DNA of 64,000 nt from Stentor roeselii (GCA_006503475.1 RSEH01000085.1:62001-126000); one strand, 5' to 3'; numbered from the stretch's first letter, positions 27,801 to 37,052 are shown. Program-made: numbers and translations. Notes: generated from the sequence alone by a model not told the origin.

Positions 27801-30800
27801 TCTTCCAATTCCGTATAATCGAGTTCCTGACGCGTGAGATCGACTTGGAATTCGACATCAAGAGCAGCATCGAACTATTCAAAAAGGTCCACATGGCTGA
27901 AAAAAAGAGGGTCACTCGGAAACTGACAGGAAAAATCGACGAAATGAGTCCAGTTCAAAAAACTCCTGAAGTAGAAAAAAAGTCAGTCTTTAGTCTCAAC
28001 TTATTAGGTGTTAAAAAAGAAGGGAATAAAGGTGAAACCGAAGTGAAACCAATGGAAGAACTAAAAGTTTCAGAAGAAAAACCGAAACCCAAGCCACTTC
28101 TTAGTCTTAACTTGATGGGTGTACGAAAAGATGCAGAACCTGCAGGAAAAGCTTTACCACCTGTCGAAGGAAACATTGAACCTGAAAAGCCTTCAAAGCC
28201 TTCATTTTCTTTGAACCTAATGGGTGTTCGCAAGGACTCTCAGCCATTGAAAGAAGAGCAGCCTCTGATACCAGCAAGTCCAGAACTCGAAAACAAAGAC
28301 CTTCTCACAGCTGACGTTGAAGTCTCTGCGAAAAAATCAGTCCCACTTCTGAAACTTGGAGAAAAGTCAAAACTCGGCAAGTCAGACATTCCACCTCTTC
28401 ACTTCTCAGGGTCCAAAGCAGAAGACCTCAGCTCTCCACCAATGAAAAAACCTGCAATTCCAGCATTAAAAATCGCGGTACTCCCGCAAGACCCTGATAA
28501 AAAACAAATCGATCGTATTCAGTTTGAAAAGACTTTAATTCAAGAGGATTCTAAAGCTTTTGAACTGACAAGAATTCAAGAAAATTTAGATAAACAGAGA
28601 AAAACACAACTTTTTACAGAGGATGAAAAAGTCATCTCGGAAAAAATGCTTGAAAGTCAAGACAACGTGCAAGAAAAAGAGTTTTACGAGGAACAGAGAA
28701 AAAGTCGAGAAATTTACTGTGATGAAGAACTGCAGGTTTATATATTAGGACTTATTTTTTGTCTTCTGCTCACTCCGACCAGGGGAACACTAGACGAGCT
28801 TTATTGTTCTCAATTCCCAATAAACAACGGTAAACCCAACGTTTTATTTATTTTGCATTATCACCTGAATCATGAAAGAAATAAAATGATTTTACCAAAA
28901 CTTCAAAAACTAGTGGCTTGCATAACTCCTCCACTTTCAGGTCTTCGTCTTTTAAAGCTGTTGTCAGCTTCTTTTTTCGACCCTTCCATGTACACCGGTT
29001 GGAAGAAAATCGCGGTGGGGGCTTATGGGACTGTTTATGAGTGTCATACTGGTTTAGCTGAACCTGAAAAAGTTGCGATAAAGAAGATGTCAGTGCCGAA
29101 GAGTATCTATGACAGGTGTGTGTTGCATGATATTTTCACTGAAATCGCTTGTTTGGAAGAGTTTCGACTGGAAAGGTGCATCACTGACCTGTACGACTAC
29201 GGACTTGACGACAACGACTACTACATCGTGATGAAAAAGTACCCGCTTAGTCTCAAAGAATGGCGAGAAAAGCAAAAAGGCAGCCTTGAAGAGGTCCTTC
29301 CCAGATGTCTGACTATTTACAAAGAAGTCCTCAAGTCCATGCAGATCATTCACAACCACAACGTCACTCACTACGACATAAAATGTGATAATGTCTTACT
29401 TGATGAACCAGTTGAAGACTGCCAGGTCACCATTGGTGACTTCGGCGAAAGTCGCATGTTTGTCAATTCAGAAGACGAGGTTTGTTTGAGGAATAAAGGA
29501 ACTGAATATATAAAATCACCTGAAATGCTTCTTATCACTGTTGCGGCTAAGAAGGAACATGATAAATACGACCGGAGAAGGAAAATAGGAACAACTCGAG
29601 CTTCTGATATCTGGAGTCTTGGATGTCTTATGTATGAACTACTCACTGGCGAGTTCTTGTTCCTTGAAGCTGACTGGGTTCACTTCTTCTTTCGATGCAC
29701 TTCGCCTAATGAAGACCTACTCACTGAGGACCGAATTGATAAACTTCATCAAAATACTTACTTAATCGATTTTTTGAAGTACATGCTTGTCAGAGACCCT
29801 CGGCATCGACCTACTATTGACAAGGTACTGAAAAGATTTGAACATCTCCATGCTTTGTTAGTCAATTCTCCACCTGCTCCTTATAGACCACCTTCGAGTT
29901 ACTCTATTGGAAGTTTGGTTGAATTTGGAGAAGTTGTTCAGGAATGTCAGAAACTTATGACTACCAGTTCGGTGAAAATCAGGAGGAATAAACCTGCACC
30001 TTCTTTGTTGAGAGTCACTCATGATGTTTATATGTGCTCGCATGCTTACTTGAAATGCAACTTTGATTGGATTATTAGTATTGGGATCACTCATATGGTT
30101 TACTCGGAAGCTGATGAGTCTACACTTAAAAGATTTCAGAATATCATGATTGGACATTTTCCGTTGCAGAGTCTTGCTGGTGTCATGGACTTTTTGCGTA
30201 GTGCCCACATGACCAAAGGAAGAGTACTATTCGTAGAAAACAACAGTTCCAACATCCGAGAATGTCTTCTTCTCTGTCTAAGTGACATATTCCTGACAAG
30301 TTTCTACGAGACCTGGTCCTTAGTAAACAGCCAGACCTTATTTTTCTACATCCCCGTAGAAAGTTTACGTGAGTACTCACGTTACACTCAACTTCAATCA
30401 AAATTAAAGCAATACCTTGCTTTATTCCCAAAGTACCAGTGCCTTTGCGGTAGTTGCACAATAATCCTTCACCGAAAAAAGGCAGATCCAAAGAACCAAG
30501 TGATCCGTCAATGCAGTTGCGCGAAGCAATATCGAAATGTTGACACTTCTGACTGTCCAAGTCCTGGTTGTGGAGACTTTTTGAATACAATAAAAGACAT
30601 GCACTCCATCAACTGGCCCTTCTTGCAATGGGGATTCGCTTCAAAGGACGACTTGCTTTATGTTCTTCATTCTCAGAGTAAAAATGAAGAACAGATTCTG
30701 CTTGGGTCTCTTAATAATGATAGCAACTCTGAACTTGTCAAGTGGATTGAGAAACGGCCTTGGAGAAGTGGAGCTGATCAATGGGCATTGTTTAAATGCA

Positions 30801-31051
30801 AAGTTTGCCATATGTGGATTTATTCACTTTCGAATGATGGAGAAAAAATAGCGTATTTGATGAATATTAATACTACTGGAATACAGAAGGGAATTATGTC
30901 GGGAAGTGGAAAACTTAGTGTTCCTGTACTTAGCAAAATACAGCTACCGCTTGTTATGGTTCAGAAAGGAAATGAAATGGTTAAACCGCAAATTACTGTT
31001 AATTCTTTTGCACCTACTAATAAGGCGAATTCTGGAAGATTGCTGACTTAA
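24842..31051 (+). CDS. Giant kinase with inactive dual-specificity-phosphatase-like domain
   Basis: The 2069-residue protein has a long helical N-terminal half that may be armadillo-like. A disordered linker at ~1045-1135 carries three near-copies of SLNLMGVRK. A protein kinase domain lies at ~1385-1665 (VGAYGTVYE, VAIKKM, HYDIKCDNVLL, GDFGES). A region at ~1720-1855 resembles dual-specificity phosphatases (CSHAYLKCNFDWIISIGITH). There the HCx5R loop reads VENNSSNIREC, so the catalytic Cys is gone. A Cys-rich segment follows (CLCGSC, CSCAKQY, CPSPGCG). The kinase keeps Lys, Asp and DFG, with HRD changed to HYD, and may be active. No intron is needed across 6.2 kb. Confidence 0.87.
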   Translation: MDLGGSLEHLKRFSQLDESLNSLLKKIYELLNDVEIESSTLSIHLEQAIIILIPLCCDNNQRASRNVRQKRIIIDTERLSDRLNAEKILDNILVVLLKISYKSELAMVLILETLVKHLENHLDCTGILYIFLKLLYSSEQARLVGKDMDLASILLGQLEIKLLQPESPATHSIIPQIHDRKQSEMLPLSSSPVPPELSRIISKSIMMENESFIGELPMLHGYTVSSRELRRNAAKRKMEDSRPRSPVVPVLAIPQESTRSNKKWDMQKSVSYRSGRVSALSGSWGDNIFSPMSPYSKETTKPSQAVFDFDSSFVAEEGTNYCEVLPASRVMKDFALQLGEACLTADLTALIAQKRDSDLEKKAKQTAFPGPAIAKPRTKSKVKKPLKKNARSSSLNNLNSPLDSIQDFYCGEETDKDSKITIFLLNIVYKFFEQYEPYELQFVRNPGNLLFGHLLSSKFQKNLNVITLKSQEKFECSDDEQELYEEELCCRGESLDEVVNKDWENLLMKKEEAQVLPSGTVAGHSPRGAGASDRESRGSWDLDQEVSELGLAFYKVKNSRLEDFLTPAHLTIFKILQLFSQYTESIHRQAVTPIFNPCLPSSSSSQLYEVLSPKKGKMRSPNISISLVNEELKEGALWINGTFYKEMIGKERIRKKTDVFLMRLSKRLLWVQETYTGQQLFLMEAGVLEILSRYLRLARSRVSFFQAVDLIFESLITTKKRIMESIDLQGTGEADLRLLAAAFLGVLTQLLRQCQTNEAYKLLHDVFVGNSPWTDVIKVLSHKVLADTVRNEARALLKYLNSVTVFCRKIVGEMNLDSKNSELNSVEKTWKENVRRILSTLNWLVVPVSGLIPRFLHKCSPETKPMDIKSTSPPRNIHIIRAALELLINFYWFSSRFHVMRSEKYALFYIRMHYISFLKLYTFNKPKKTQEKISLNATGGQSASLSSTIDNSSPSVYSKACLILCKMHLKCLFAYARNRTPDVTRKFFQFRIIEFLTREIDLEFDIKSSIELFKKVHMAEKKRVTRKLTGKIDEMSPVQKTPEVEKKSVFSLNLLGVKKEGNKGETEVKPMEELKVSEEKPKPKPLLSLNLMGVRKDAEPAGKALPPVEGNIEPEKPSKPSFSLNLMGVRKDSQPLKEEQPLIPASPELENKDLLTADVEVSAKKSVPLLKLGEKSKLGKSDIPPLHFSGSKAEDLSSPPMKKPAIPALKIAVLPQDPDKKQIDRIQFEKTLIQEDSKAFELTRIQENLDKQRKTQLFTEDEKVISEKMLESQDNVQEKEFYEEQRKSREIYCDEELQVYILGLIFCLLLTPTRGTLDELYCSQFPINNGKPNVLFILHYHLNHERNKMILPKLQKLVACITPPLSGLRLLKLLSASFFDPSMYTGWKKIAVGAYGTVYECHTGLAEPEKVAIKKMSVPKSIYDRCVLHDIFTEIACLEEFRLERCITDLYDYGLDDNDYYIVMKKYPLSLKEWREKQKGSLEEVLPRCLTIYKEVLKSMQIIHNHNVTHYDIKCDNVLLDEPVEDCQVTIGDFGESRMFVNSEDEVCLRNKGTEYIKSPEMLLITVAAKKEHDKYDRRRKIGTTRASDIWSLGCLMYELLTGEFLFLEADWVHFFFRCTSPNEDLLTEDRIDKLHQNTYLIDFLKYMLVRDPRHRPTIDKVLKRFEHLHALLVNSPPAPYRPPSSYSIGSLVEFGEVVQECQKLMTTSSVKIRRNKPAPSLLRVTHDVYMCSHAYLKCNFDWIISIGITHMVYSEADESTLKRFQNIMIGHFPLQSLAGVMDFLRSAHMTKGRVLFVENNSSNIRECLLLCLSDIFLTSFYETWSLVNSQTLFFYIPVESLREYSRYTQLQSKLKQYLALFPKYQCLCGSCTIILHRKKADPKNQVIRQCSCAKQYRNVDTSDCPSPGCGDFLNTIKDMHSINWPFLQWGFASKDDLLYVLHSQSKNEEQILLGSLNNDSNSELVKWIEKRPWRSGADQWALFKCKVCHMWIYSLSNDGEKIAYLMNINTTGIQKGIMSGSGKLSVPVLSKIQLPLVMVQKGNEMVKPQITVNSFAPTNKANSGRLLT

Positions 31052-31433
31052 TGTTTTTTGGATGGTTTTGGATTGAGGGATGGTATAGATTAATGAGAGA
31101 TAATTAAGATATTTTATTAGATGAGAGAGAAGGGAATTTGGCTTGATATTTTAAGTTTTATATATTAATGTCTATTCCTTGCTATGGTGACAAAGAATAT
31201 AATCAAGATACATTTAGTTAATACAGTATATTTTATCAATGCTATCTGAATAGGACTATAATATTGTAGGTAAAAGAAAATGTTTTGTATCTTAAAATTA
31301 TAATTAATTCAAAACTAGTCAAATAGATTAAAGTTTAGTCTTATTAAATAAGTAGGAATAAACTTATAAAGTATATTTATAAGTATTATTCATTGGGTCG
31401 TTATTCATATTATAAAGAAATACTTATTCTAAT
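31052..31433. other. Convergent intergenic region
   Basis: This is 382 nt of A/T-rich sequence between the stops of the giant kinase and the otubain gene. The first 90 nt are G-rich on the plus strand. No gene is seen. Confidence 0.6.
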
Positions 31434-32411
31434 TCAATAATTATTCGGAGAGAAATTCTCATAAAATTGACTCATAACACTTATTTCATCAATATTATCA
31501 GTTTCATCAATCATGTATTTATTTTCACTAAGACAATAATCATCTTTCTCCATGTCTTCAATGCTATAAAGTGAATCATAATGTCCTTTACTCTTACAAA
31601 TAATATGAATGATAAATTTAGCCATTTCATTCTTTTCATTTTCATCTTCAATAGGAAAAGTATTAAAAAGTAAAGTCTCAAAAACATTCACTTGCTTAAC
31701 AAAAATATCTAAAGCCAAAGGACACAAGCTAAGTTCAACTCCTTCAGCTTCAGTTCCCATTGAAAGTATTCTATTCAATATCACTTCAACTTCACTTTCA
31801 TCTAAAAAAGGTTTGATGAAGTCCCCTTCAGGTCCCTTAAATGCACAATATGAAAGAAGCCGACTAACCATGATCAATTTTAAGTCAAACTCATTATCTT
31901 GTAGCAAGTTTGAAATAATGATAAAGTTTCTTAGACTGTTGTTTTTTTCAACGTAAAGATGATTCAAAACTTGAATGATGTAATTAAGTGCATCTCTGTA
32001 GTTTTGGTCGATGTTTCTGTCGTATTGTATACTTTCTGATGACTCTATTTTTCGTAGGATTCCTAATAAGCGAATAACTCTTTGTTGATCATCATTGAAA
32101 TGAAAGATGCGTAGCATGTAGATGGAAATTACTGATCTGTAGTAACAGTTCCCGTCACCTCGAATTTTTCGCCATCCGCAGTACTTGTCTGAAAGGTTTT
32201 GAATGTTTTGCACGTATCTTGGATTGTGCATGTATTCATCTTTTAGTGTTTCGATTGGAAGCCAATGCGGACTTATTGTTTTCACTGGTTGATCGTATGG
32301 GATATTTGGGATAAGTTCTTTTCCTAGTTTATTTTCATAAGATATCTTGATTTTTAACTGATTTGAGACATCATTTGTATAGCTAGTGATGTCAAAAGTG
32401 GGCGATTCCAT
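31434..32411 (-). CDS. Otubain-like deubiquitinase (peptidase C65)
   Basis: The 325-residue protein has the OTU/otubain catalytic box RGDGNCYYRS, with D86 and nucleophile C89. Helical ubiquitin-binding regions follow, and the catalytic His is in KGHYDSLY (H277). Length and the spacing between boxes fit otubains, which cleave ubiquitin chains. Low-complexity acidic residues form the C-terminus. It is the first of three neighbouring genes for Cys-protease-fold ubiquitin or ubiquitin-like handling, and is divergent from the Ulp1-fold gene. Confidence 0.9.
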   Translation of the reverse strand: MESPTFDITSYTNDVSNQLKIKISYENKLGKELIPNIPYDQPVKTISPHWLPIETLKDEYMHNPRYVQNIQNLSDKYCGWRKIRGDGNCYYRSVISIYMLRIFHFNDDQQRVIRLLGILRKIESSESIQYDRNIDQNYRDALNYIIQVLNHLYVEKNNSLRNFIIISNLLQDNEFDLKLIMVSRLLSYCAFKGPEGDFIKPFLDESEVEVILNRILSMGTEAEGVELSLCPLALDIFVKQVNVFETLLFNTFPIEDENEKNEMAKFIIHIICKSKGHYDSLYSIEDMEKDDYCLSENKYMIDETDNIDEISVMSQFYENFSPNNY

Positions 32412-33431
32412 TTACTAAGTATAAAATGTAGATGATTAGTTTAAGTAATTTAAATAAACTTGGTAATAATCATATGAATATTGTAATATTATGATAATAT
32501 TCCAATATTTTCTTAACTATCATGAGGAAAACATATAAGGCTATGTCTCTGAGTCATTATGGGCTTTTGCAAAGTTTTTGGATAAATTTTCCTCATAAGT
32601 AGTCTAAAGATGCAAATCTATTCATTTTTTAGTTATAGTTGATTAATTTTCGTTAATTAAATTAGTATTCGAACTCTTATGATTTCAATTTTAAGTATCT
32701 TATAAAGATTTTTCATTTTCATTAATGGTTTTAAGTATATTTATTCATTTTCGAAATGTCCTCTGTGTAAAATTTAAAGAAGGCTGCGCTACTACAGATC
32801 TTTTCATCTTAAGAGAATTTTGCTTAGTCTCCAAATTTTTTTATAGGGATTTGAACTATAAATATTCTTTTCATCTAAAAATTTTAAGGTATTGGCTATA
32901 CTCGATTCTATATTTTCTAACCCAATTTTGATTTTTAATTGTTTTCAATGATATTTAAGTCAGTCTTGAACAGTTTAATAATGCTTGTGCATAAAACTAA
33001 TTAATTCACTGAAACTTAAATCGAATTAATGCGTGTTTAAATATAGTTAATTGTTTATAAATGACTCGAGATTGCATTTTCATTACTTTTTATTGTTTCT
33101 GAGGTAATCTGTTTACGTTTTACAATTGATTTATTAGGATGATTCATTATTGCATTAGTTATAATTTATCATTTTTGACACACGAAATGAAGATAAACTA
33201 CTTGAATACTTATCTCCTTCAAGAAACACCTTGAATCTAATTTATAACTATACAAAAAACTACTAAATTAAATAAAAATTAATCCTCCGACCAATTTCTT
33301 AGTTTAAAAGAAAAATAATAAAAATCTTAACAATCCTACAATAAAATCAAATTTCCCTTCCATCACCCAACCTTAAACAAATCCCCCACTCTCCTTCCAC
33401 TCCACTATCCTAATCTTATAATAAAAACAGA
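32412..33431. other. Long divergent intergenic region
   Basis: This 1020-nt A/T-rich region separates the otubain and Ulp1-fold start codons. A 68-codon ORF at 32725-32931 is Phe/Tyr/Leu-rich and composition-driven; I do not accept it. The last 190 nt before 33432 are C/A-rich and very G-poor. No tRNA or other RNA gene is recognised. Confidence 0.65.
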
Positions 33432-34439
33432 ATGTCCTCACATTACCAAGGAAATACGAAAAAACGTGACCCAGGAGTAGACAATTTTTCAGTAGCATCA
33501 ATAGCAGAGTCTCAAACCAAGACTCACAACGAGATATCTTCCCCCTACGGTAGAATCTTCCGAAAAAGCAACATTTACGCGTCAATGATTCCGAACTTTC
33601 TGAAGCAACAAGAGCCAGTAAGAGGAATAACAGTAGACGACCTAAGAAGACTCGAGATCCAATCACAGCCGAAGTTCGATCTCGACATTTGCGAAATAAA
33701 CAGCGAGAGATTCCAAGCGAAATTCACTTCATTAATAGAAGAAATTCGTCGCACCTACTTCTTACCCGAGACAAACCCGCGAGACGTGGAGCAGGTTCAT
33801 TCGATGCTGAATGAAATAGTCCGTCGAAACTACAGCCAGATTCGTTTGTCGATAAAAAAATGGGAAATCACTGGCGAAGAGCTTTACAAACTACTTAACA
33901 ACAGAGATATCAACGTCAAGATCATCAATGCTTTCATGCAACATTTGAAACAATTTAACAGATTTCTTATCAAAAAAAGCAGAACTTCTTCGAAGTTCAA
34001 TTTTATTTCTGTGGAATTGGCTGAACTTATATTGATTAAAGGTGGTCTTAAGAAAATACCGAACTTGGGGTTGAATACTTTTGACTTTCATATCTTTCCC
34101 ATTTTTCATCATTATTGGAAACTTGTGGTTTATGCCACTGCTGAAGGGAGTATCAAGGTCTATGATTTGGGAAGAAATTGCAGTGATCGCGTCATGTATA
34201 AGGAAAACCTTGAAAACTTCGTCAAGTTCAATGAACACAATTTAGAAAGTATTAGGGTTGAAGAGATACCCAAAAAAGGAATTAATCTTTGGAATAGTGG
34301 ACTTTATCTGTGCAAAATGGCACAAAATTTGATTAATCGCACTGAGGACTTGCATACCAGTGAAGATATTTCTGAGTTTAGGATCGAGATTCTTGTGGTA
34401 TTGCTTAGGCTTAGTCAAATCAATTTCATTAAGACCTAA
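33432..34439 (+). CDS. Ulp1/SENP-fold (C48) protein with degenerate active site
   Basis: The 335-residue protein has a C48 fold. Its substrate-groove segment is WEITGEELYKLLNNRDINVK followed by IINAFMQHL, and the catalytic core follows. In Ulp1 the His, Asp, Gln and Cys lie at relative spacings 0, +17, +60 and +66. Here the matching positions are Y228 (HHYWKLVVY), D245 (YDLG), G283 and S289 (WNSGLYLC). So His, Gln and Cys are all replaced and only Asp remains. The fold seems intact, so a pseudoprotease that binds SUMO or another ubiquitin-like protein is the likely role. The USP gene follows on the same strand. Confidence 0.85.
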   Translation: MSSHYQGNTKKRDPGVDNFSVASIAESQTKTHNEISSPYGRIFRKSNIYASMIPNFLKQQEPVRGITVDDLRRLEIQSQPKFDLDICEINSERFQAKFTSLIEEIRRTYFLPETNPRDVEQVHSMLNEIVRRNYSQIRLSIKKWEITGEELYKLLNNRDINVKIINAFMQHLKQFNRFLIKKSRTSSKFNFISVELAELILIKGGLKKIPNLGLNTFDFHIFPIFHHYWKLVVYATAEGSIKVYDLGRNCSDRVMYKENLENFVKFNEHNLESIRVEEIPKKGINLWNSGLYLCKMAQNLINRTEDLHTSEDISEFRIEILVVLLRLSQINFIKT

Positions 34440-34589
34440 GATAGGTATTTAAACTTCATTAATCTCAAAAAGTGCCTTATGGATGCGAGTGAAATAATGA
34501 GTTTATATTAAAAAATTGAGTATAAATGCAAATAGTTTAAAATATCGAAAGTGTTTTAATTAAATCACTTAACTTACTAATAAATCAAC

Positions 34590-36260
34590 ATGAATCAAAA
34601 AAATTCAAGAAGAGGTATCAAAAATTTAAGAAACACTTGTTTCATGAACTCGATTTTTCAGGTACTGCTGACTATTCCAGAACTTAAAAAAATACTTGCT
34701 GAGAGAGCTAAACAAGATAAGCAGAGCTCTTTGATTTATCTATTTACATCTACTTTTTGTTCGTCAGAATTACCGCAAATAATATCATTGAGGAAACTTG
34801 TGATTCAGTGTTTTGATTTATTTGAAGGCAGTAAACCGTACACGAAGCAGGATGCTCAAGAGTTTTTTTACCTGTTTTTAAATAAAATTCAATCTGAAAT
34901 CTCTGAGGAAGAAGAGAGGAAAAAGTTAGAAGAACTTTTTCAGGGCCAAACGACGATATCGTCTTCTTGTGGAAATCATATCAATGATATTTTTTATCAG
35001 TTAAGTCTTTCTGTCAATCAAATTGAGTCGAAGTATATTAAAAACAGAAATAATGAAGAAATTTTGGTTACTTCTGGTTTTAAAAGACGATTTTCTCTCT
35101 TATGTTGTAAGAAGCAAGAACCTATCACAATAAACGATTGTCTAAGAAAATACTTTGAAAATTTTTCAGATTATGAAATAAGTAACTGCGAATCATGTAA
35201 AAAAGAGACTTGCTTAAATAAAATACAGCTAAAAGTATATCCAAAATACCTATTCATAAGTCTTAAAAGATTCGAATTCAATGGAAAATTAAAAAAAATA
35301 ACAAGAAAAGTATTTCCATTGAACATCATAGAACTTTATGACAATAAGTATGAACTTATTTCAATTGTTGAACATTGTGAAACTTTCTTCAAGAAACATT
35401 ATCGAGCTTACTGTAAAGATGAAGGAATATGGATGAAGTGTGATGATGACACAGTGACGGAAGTCGATGAAAAGCATATTTTAAACGTGGAGCCTTACAT
35501 AATGCTTTACAAACAAATTCCTAAAGAATTAGTTCAACTCAATCTATATGAAACAGTAAAAATCGATCATATCAAATTTGATTACGAAGACCCTAGGGTT
35601 GACTTAAATATTAAAGATCGAGGCAGCAAAAGAGATGATTTTAAAAGACTTGATAATCCCAATCCTATACTTGAAAACCACTCCCTTTCATTTCAAGCTG
35701 AAAACTCTCTAAAACTAGAACCAAAAGACCTTGAATGTGAAAAATCTCACAATTCAATTCAAAATCATACAAAATTAAATATTTCTTCAGATTCTTCAGA
35801 AAAAAGTGATGCATTTAATGAAAGCCCTATAAAGTCACTAAAAACAGGCAGCATTCAGCCAATGTTTCCTATCCCAAGCAGTAAGAAATTATTTTTAAAT
35901 AGCAGTTTAACATCTAGACACACAAATAGAAATTTCAACTCTTCAGAAATCATTCCATTTAACAACTATCAGACCACAAACGAAAAGTTAAACATTTCAC
36001 CTTTAATAGTAACCCCTGATAATAGCTCACTTTTCGCTAACAAATCAGAAATGCCAAGAATTTCGCCCTTTCCTCAAATTCAGCCTATTCCTCAAAGTCC
36101 TGAAATTTTCTCAAAATCGTTAAGTTCATCAAAAAAACTTGAATTAAAAGTTCTCAATATAAAGGAAATTGATTTTAAAACAACTCCAGATCCTTTTAAT
36201 TGTAGGACTAGCCCTAGGAGTTCTGTCGATGATAAGAAGTACCCGAAAACTAGTCGTTAG
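34590..36260 (+). CDS. Ubiquitin-specific protease (USP, peptidase C19)
   Basis: The 556-residue protein has the USP Cys box at the extreme N-terminus (GIKNLRNTCFMNSIFQVL, C17), the QDAQEFF motif, a zinc-type finger (CESCKKETC) and the His box HYRAYCKDEGIWMKCDD with PYIMLYK. The catalytic core ends near residue 305. The remaining 250 residues are Ser/Pro/Asn-rich and look disordered. All active-site residues are present, so it should be an active deubiquitinase, unlike its Ulp1-fold neighbour. It is convergent with the peroxidase gene across 27 nt. Confidence 0.93.
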   Translation: MNQKNSRRGIKNLRNTCFMNSIFQVLLTIPELKKILAERAKQDKQSSLIYLFTSTFCSSELPQIISLRKLVIQCFDLFEGSKPYTKQDAQEFFYLFLNKIQSEISEEEERKKLEELFQGQTTISSSCGNHINDIFYQLSLSVNQIESKYIKNRNNEEILVTSGFKRRFSLLCCKKQEPITINDCLRKYFENFSDYEISNCESCKKETCLNKIQLKVYPKYLFISLKRFEFNGKLKKITRKVFPLNIIELYDNKYELISIVEHCETFFKKHYRAYCKDEGIWMKCDDDTVTEVDEKHILNVEPYIMLYKQIPKELVQLNLYETVKIDHIKFDYEDPRVDLNIKDRGSKRDDFKRLDNPNPILENHSLSFQAENSLKLEPKDLECEKSHNSIQNHTKLNISSDSSEKSDAFNESPIKSLKTGSIQPMFPIPSSKKLFLNSSLTSRHTNRNFNSSEIIPFNNYQTTNEKLNISPLIVTPDNSSLFANKSEMPRISPFPQIQPIPQSPEIFSKSLSSSKKLELKVLNIKEIDFKTTPDPFNCRTSPRSSVDDKKYPKTSR

Positions 36261-36287
36261 TTTTAATAGTTTTTATCCTAATCTGAC

Positions 36288-37052
36288 TTAGCATAATCCT
36301 AATTCTGAAAGCTTTTGATGAGCTTTTTTGTATTCTTCGAAGAATACTTGTTTGTCCGCAGCGAACCTTTCTACCCATTCTTTCATTCCTGGATCAGTGA
36401 GCAGGGCATCGTCAGTGGGTAATCTTAATAATCCTTGGTGCTTCTTGTACAGTAATTCAATATAATATGAATTATCAAAAACCTCCATGTTAGTAGTCCA
36501 AGGCCCATCAAACCCGCTATTCTGTTTCCATCCTCTTCCTAAAGTATGAGCTCCACTAAGCGTCACAATTTCCAAGTCGCCGAATCCCATCCTATAAAAG
36601 ACATCTCTAAGATGAGGGACCCCTTTACTAGCATCAGGTAGTCTTCCTTCAGGAGTACACTCAGCATCAGAACTCGCATCGACTCTTCCAAATCTAAAAG
36701 GAATGGCAGGTCCTCCAGAGAATTCAATGGCAGCCACTGAAACAGCCTGGATTAAATCAGCGTAAGACACTTGAGTGACTTCTTTTTTAAATTCTTCAAT
36801 GAAGGGCATCGCGAAATTCAGTCCTCTGTTCGCTCCGTGAGCCAGTTCTTTCTCGAATCGAATTGAACCATTTGGACCACCTGTCTTGGTTGTCTTGTCG
36901 TAAGTGCCTGCGTCGTGCCATGCCAATCGCACGAATATTGGCATATAAGGCTTTTCCTTGAAAAATTGGAAAGTGGAATTTTTGATCCTGTTGTAAAGGG
37001 TCTCATTTGATGATAAGCTGCTGAAGTACCGAGACATTCGAATGGTAGCCAT
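36288..37052 (-). CDS. Class I haem peroxidase, ascorbate peroxidase-like
   Basis: The 254-residue protein has distal residues in VRLAWHDAGTYD, the segment GGPNGSIRFEKELAHGAN, the proximal His in TLSGAHTLGRGWK, and GFDGPWTTNMEVFDNSYY. It ends in AHQKLSELGLC. These features are closer to ascorbate peroxidase than to cytochrome c peroxidase, and the size matches cytosolic APX. It reduces hydrogen peroxide. Residues 1-15 (MATIRMSRYFSSLSS) could be a weak mitochondrial signal. The strong plant/algal resemblance is notable for a heterotrophic ciliate. Confidence 0.93.
   Translation of the reverse strand: MATIRMSRYFSSLSSNETLYNRIKNSTFQFFKEKPYMPIFVRLAWHDAGTYDKTTKTGGPNGSIRFEKELAHGANRGLNFAMPFIEEFKKEVTQVSYADLIQAVSVAAIEFSGGPAIPFRFGRVDASSDAECTPEGRLPDASKGVPHLRDVFYRMGFGDLEIVTLSGAHTLGRGWKQNSGFDGPWTTNMEVFDNSYYIELLYKKHQGLLRLPTDDALLTDPGMKEWVERFAADKQVFFEEYKKAHQKLSELGLC

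Noticed and set aside
24842-31051. Splitting the giant kinase into several genes
   Set aside because: One frame is open for 2069 codons with no internal start context or flank-like skew region clearly marking a boundary.
32725-32931. 68-codon ORF in the long intergenic region
   Set aside because: Phe/Tyr/Leu-rich, A/T-driven composition, no domain, and no sign of introns or a matching flank pattern.
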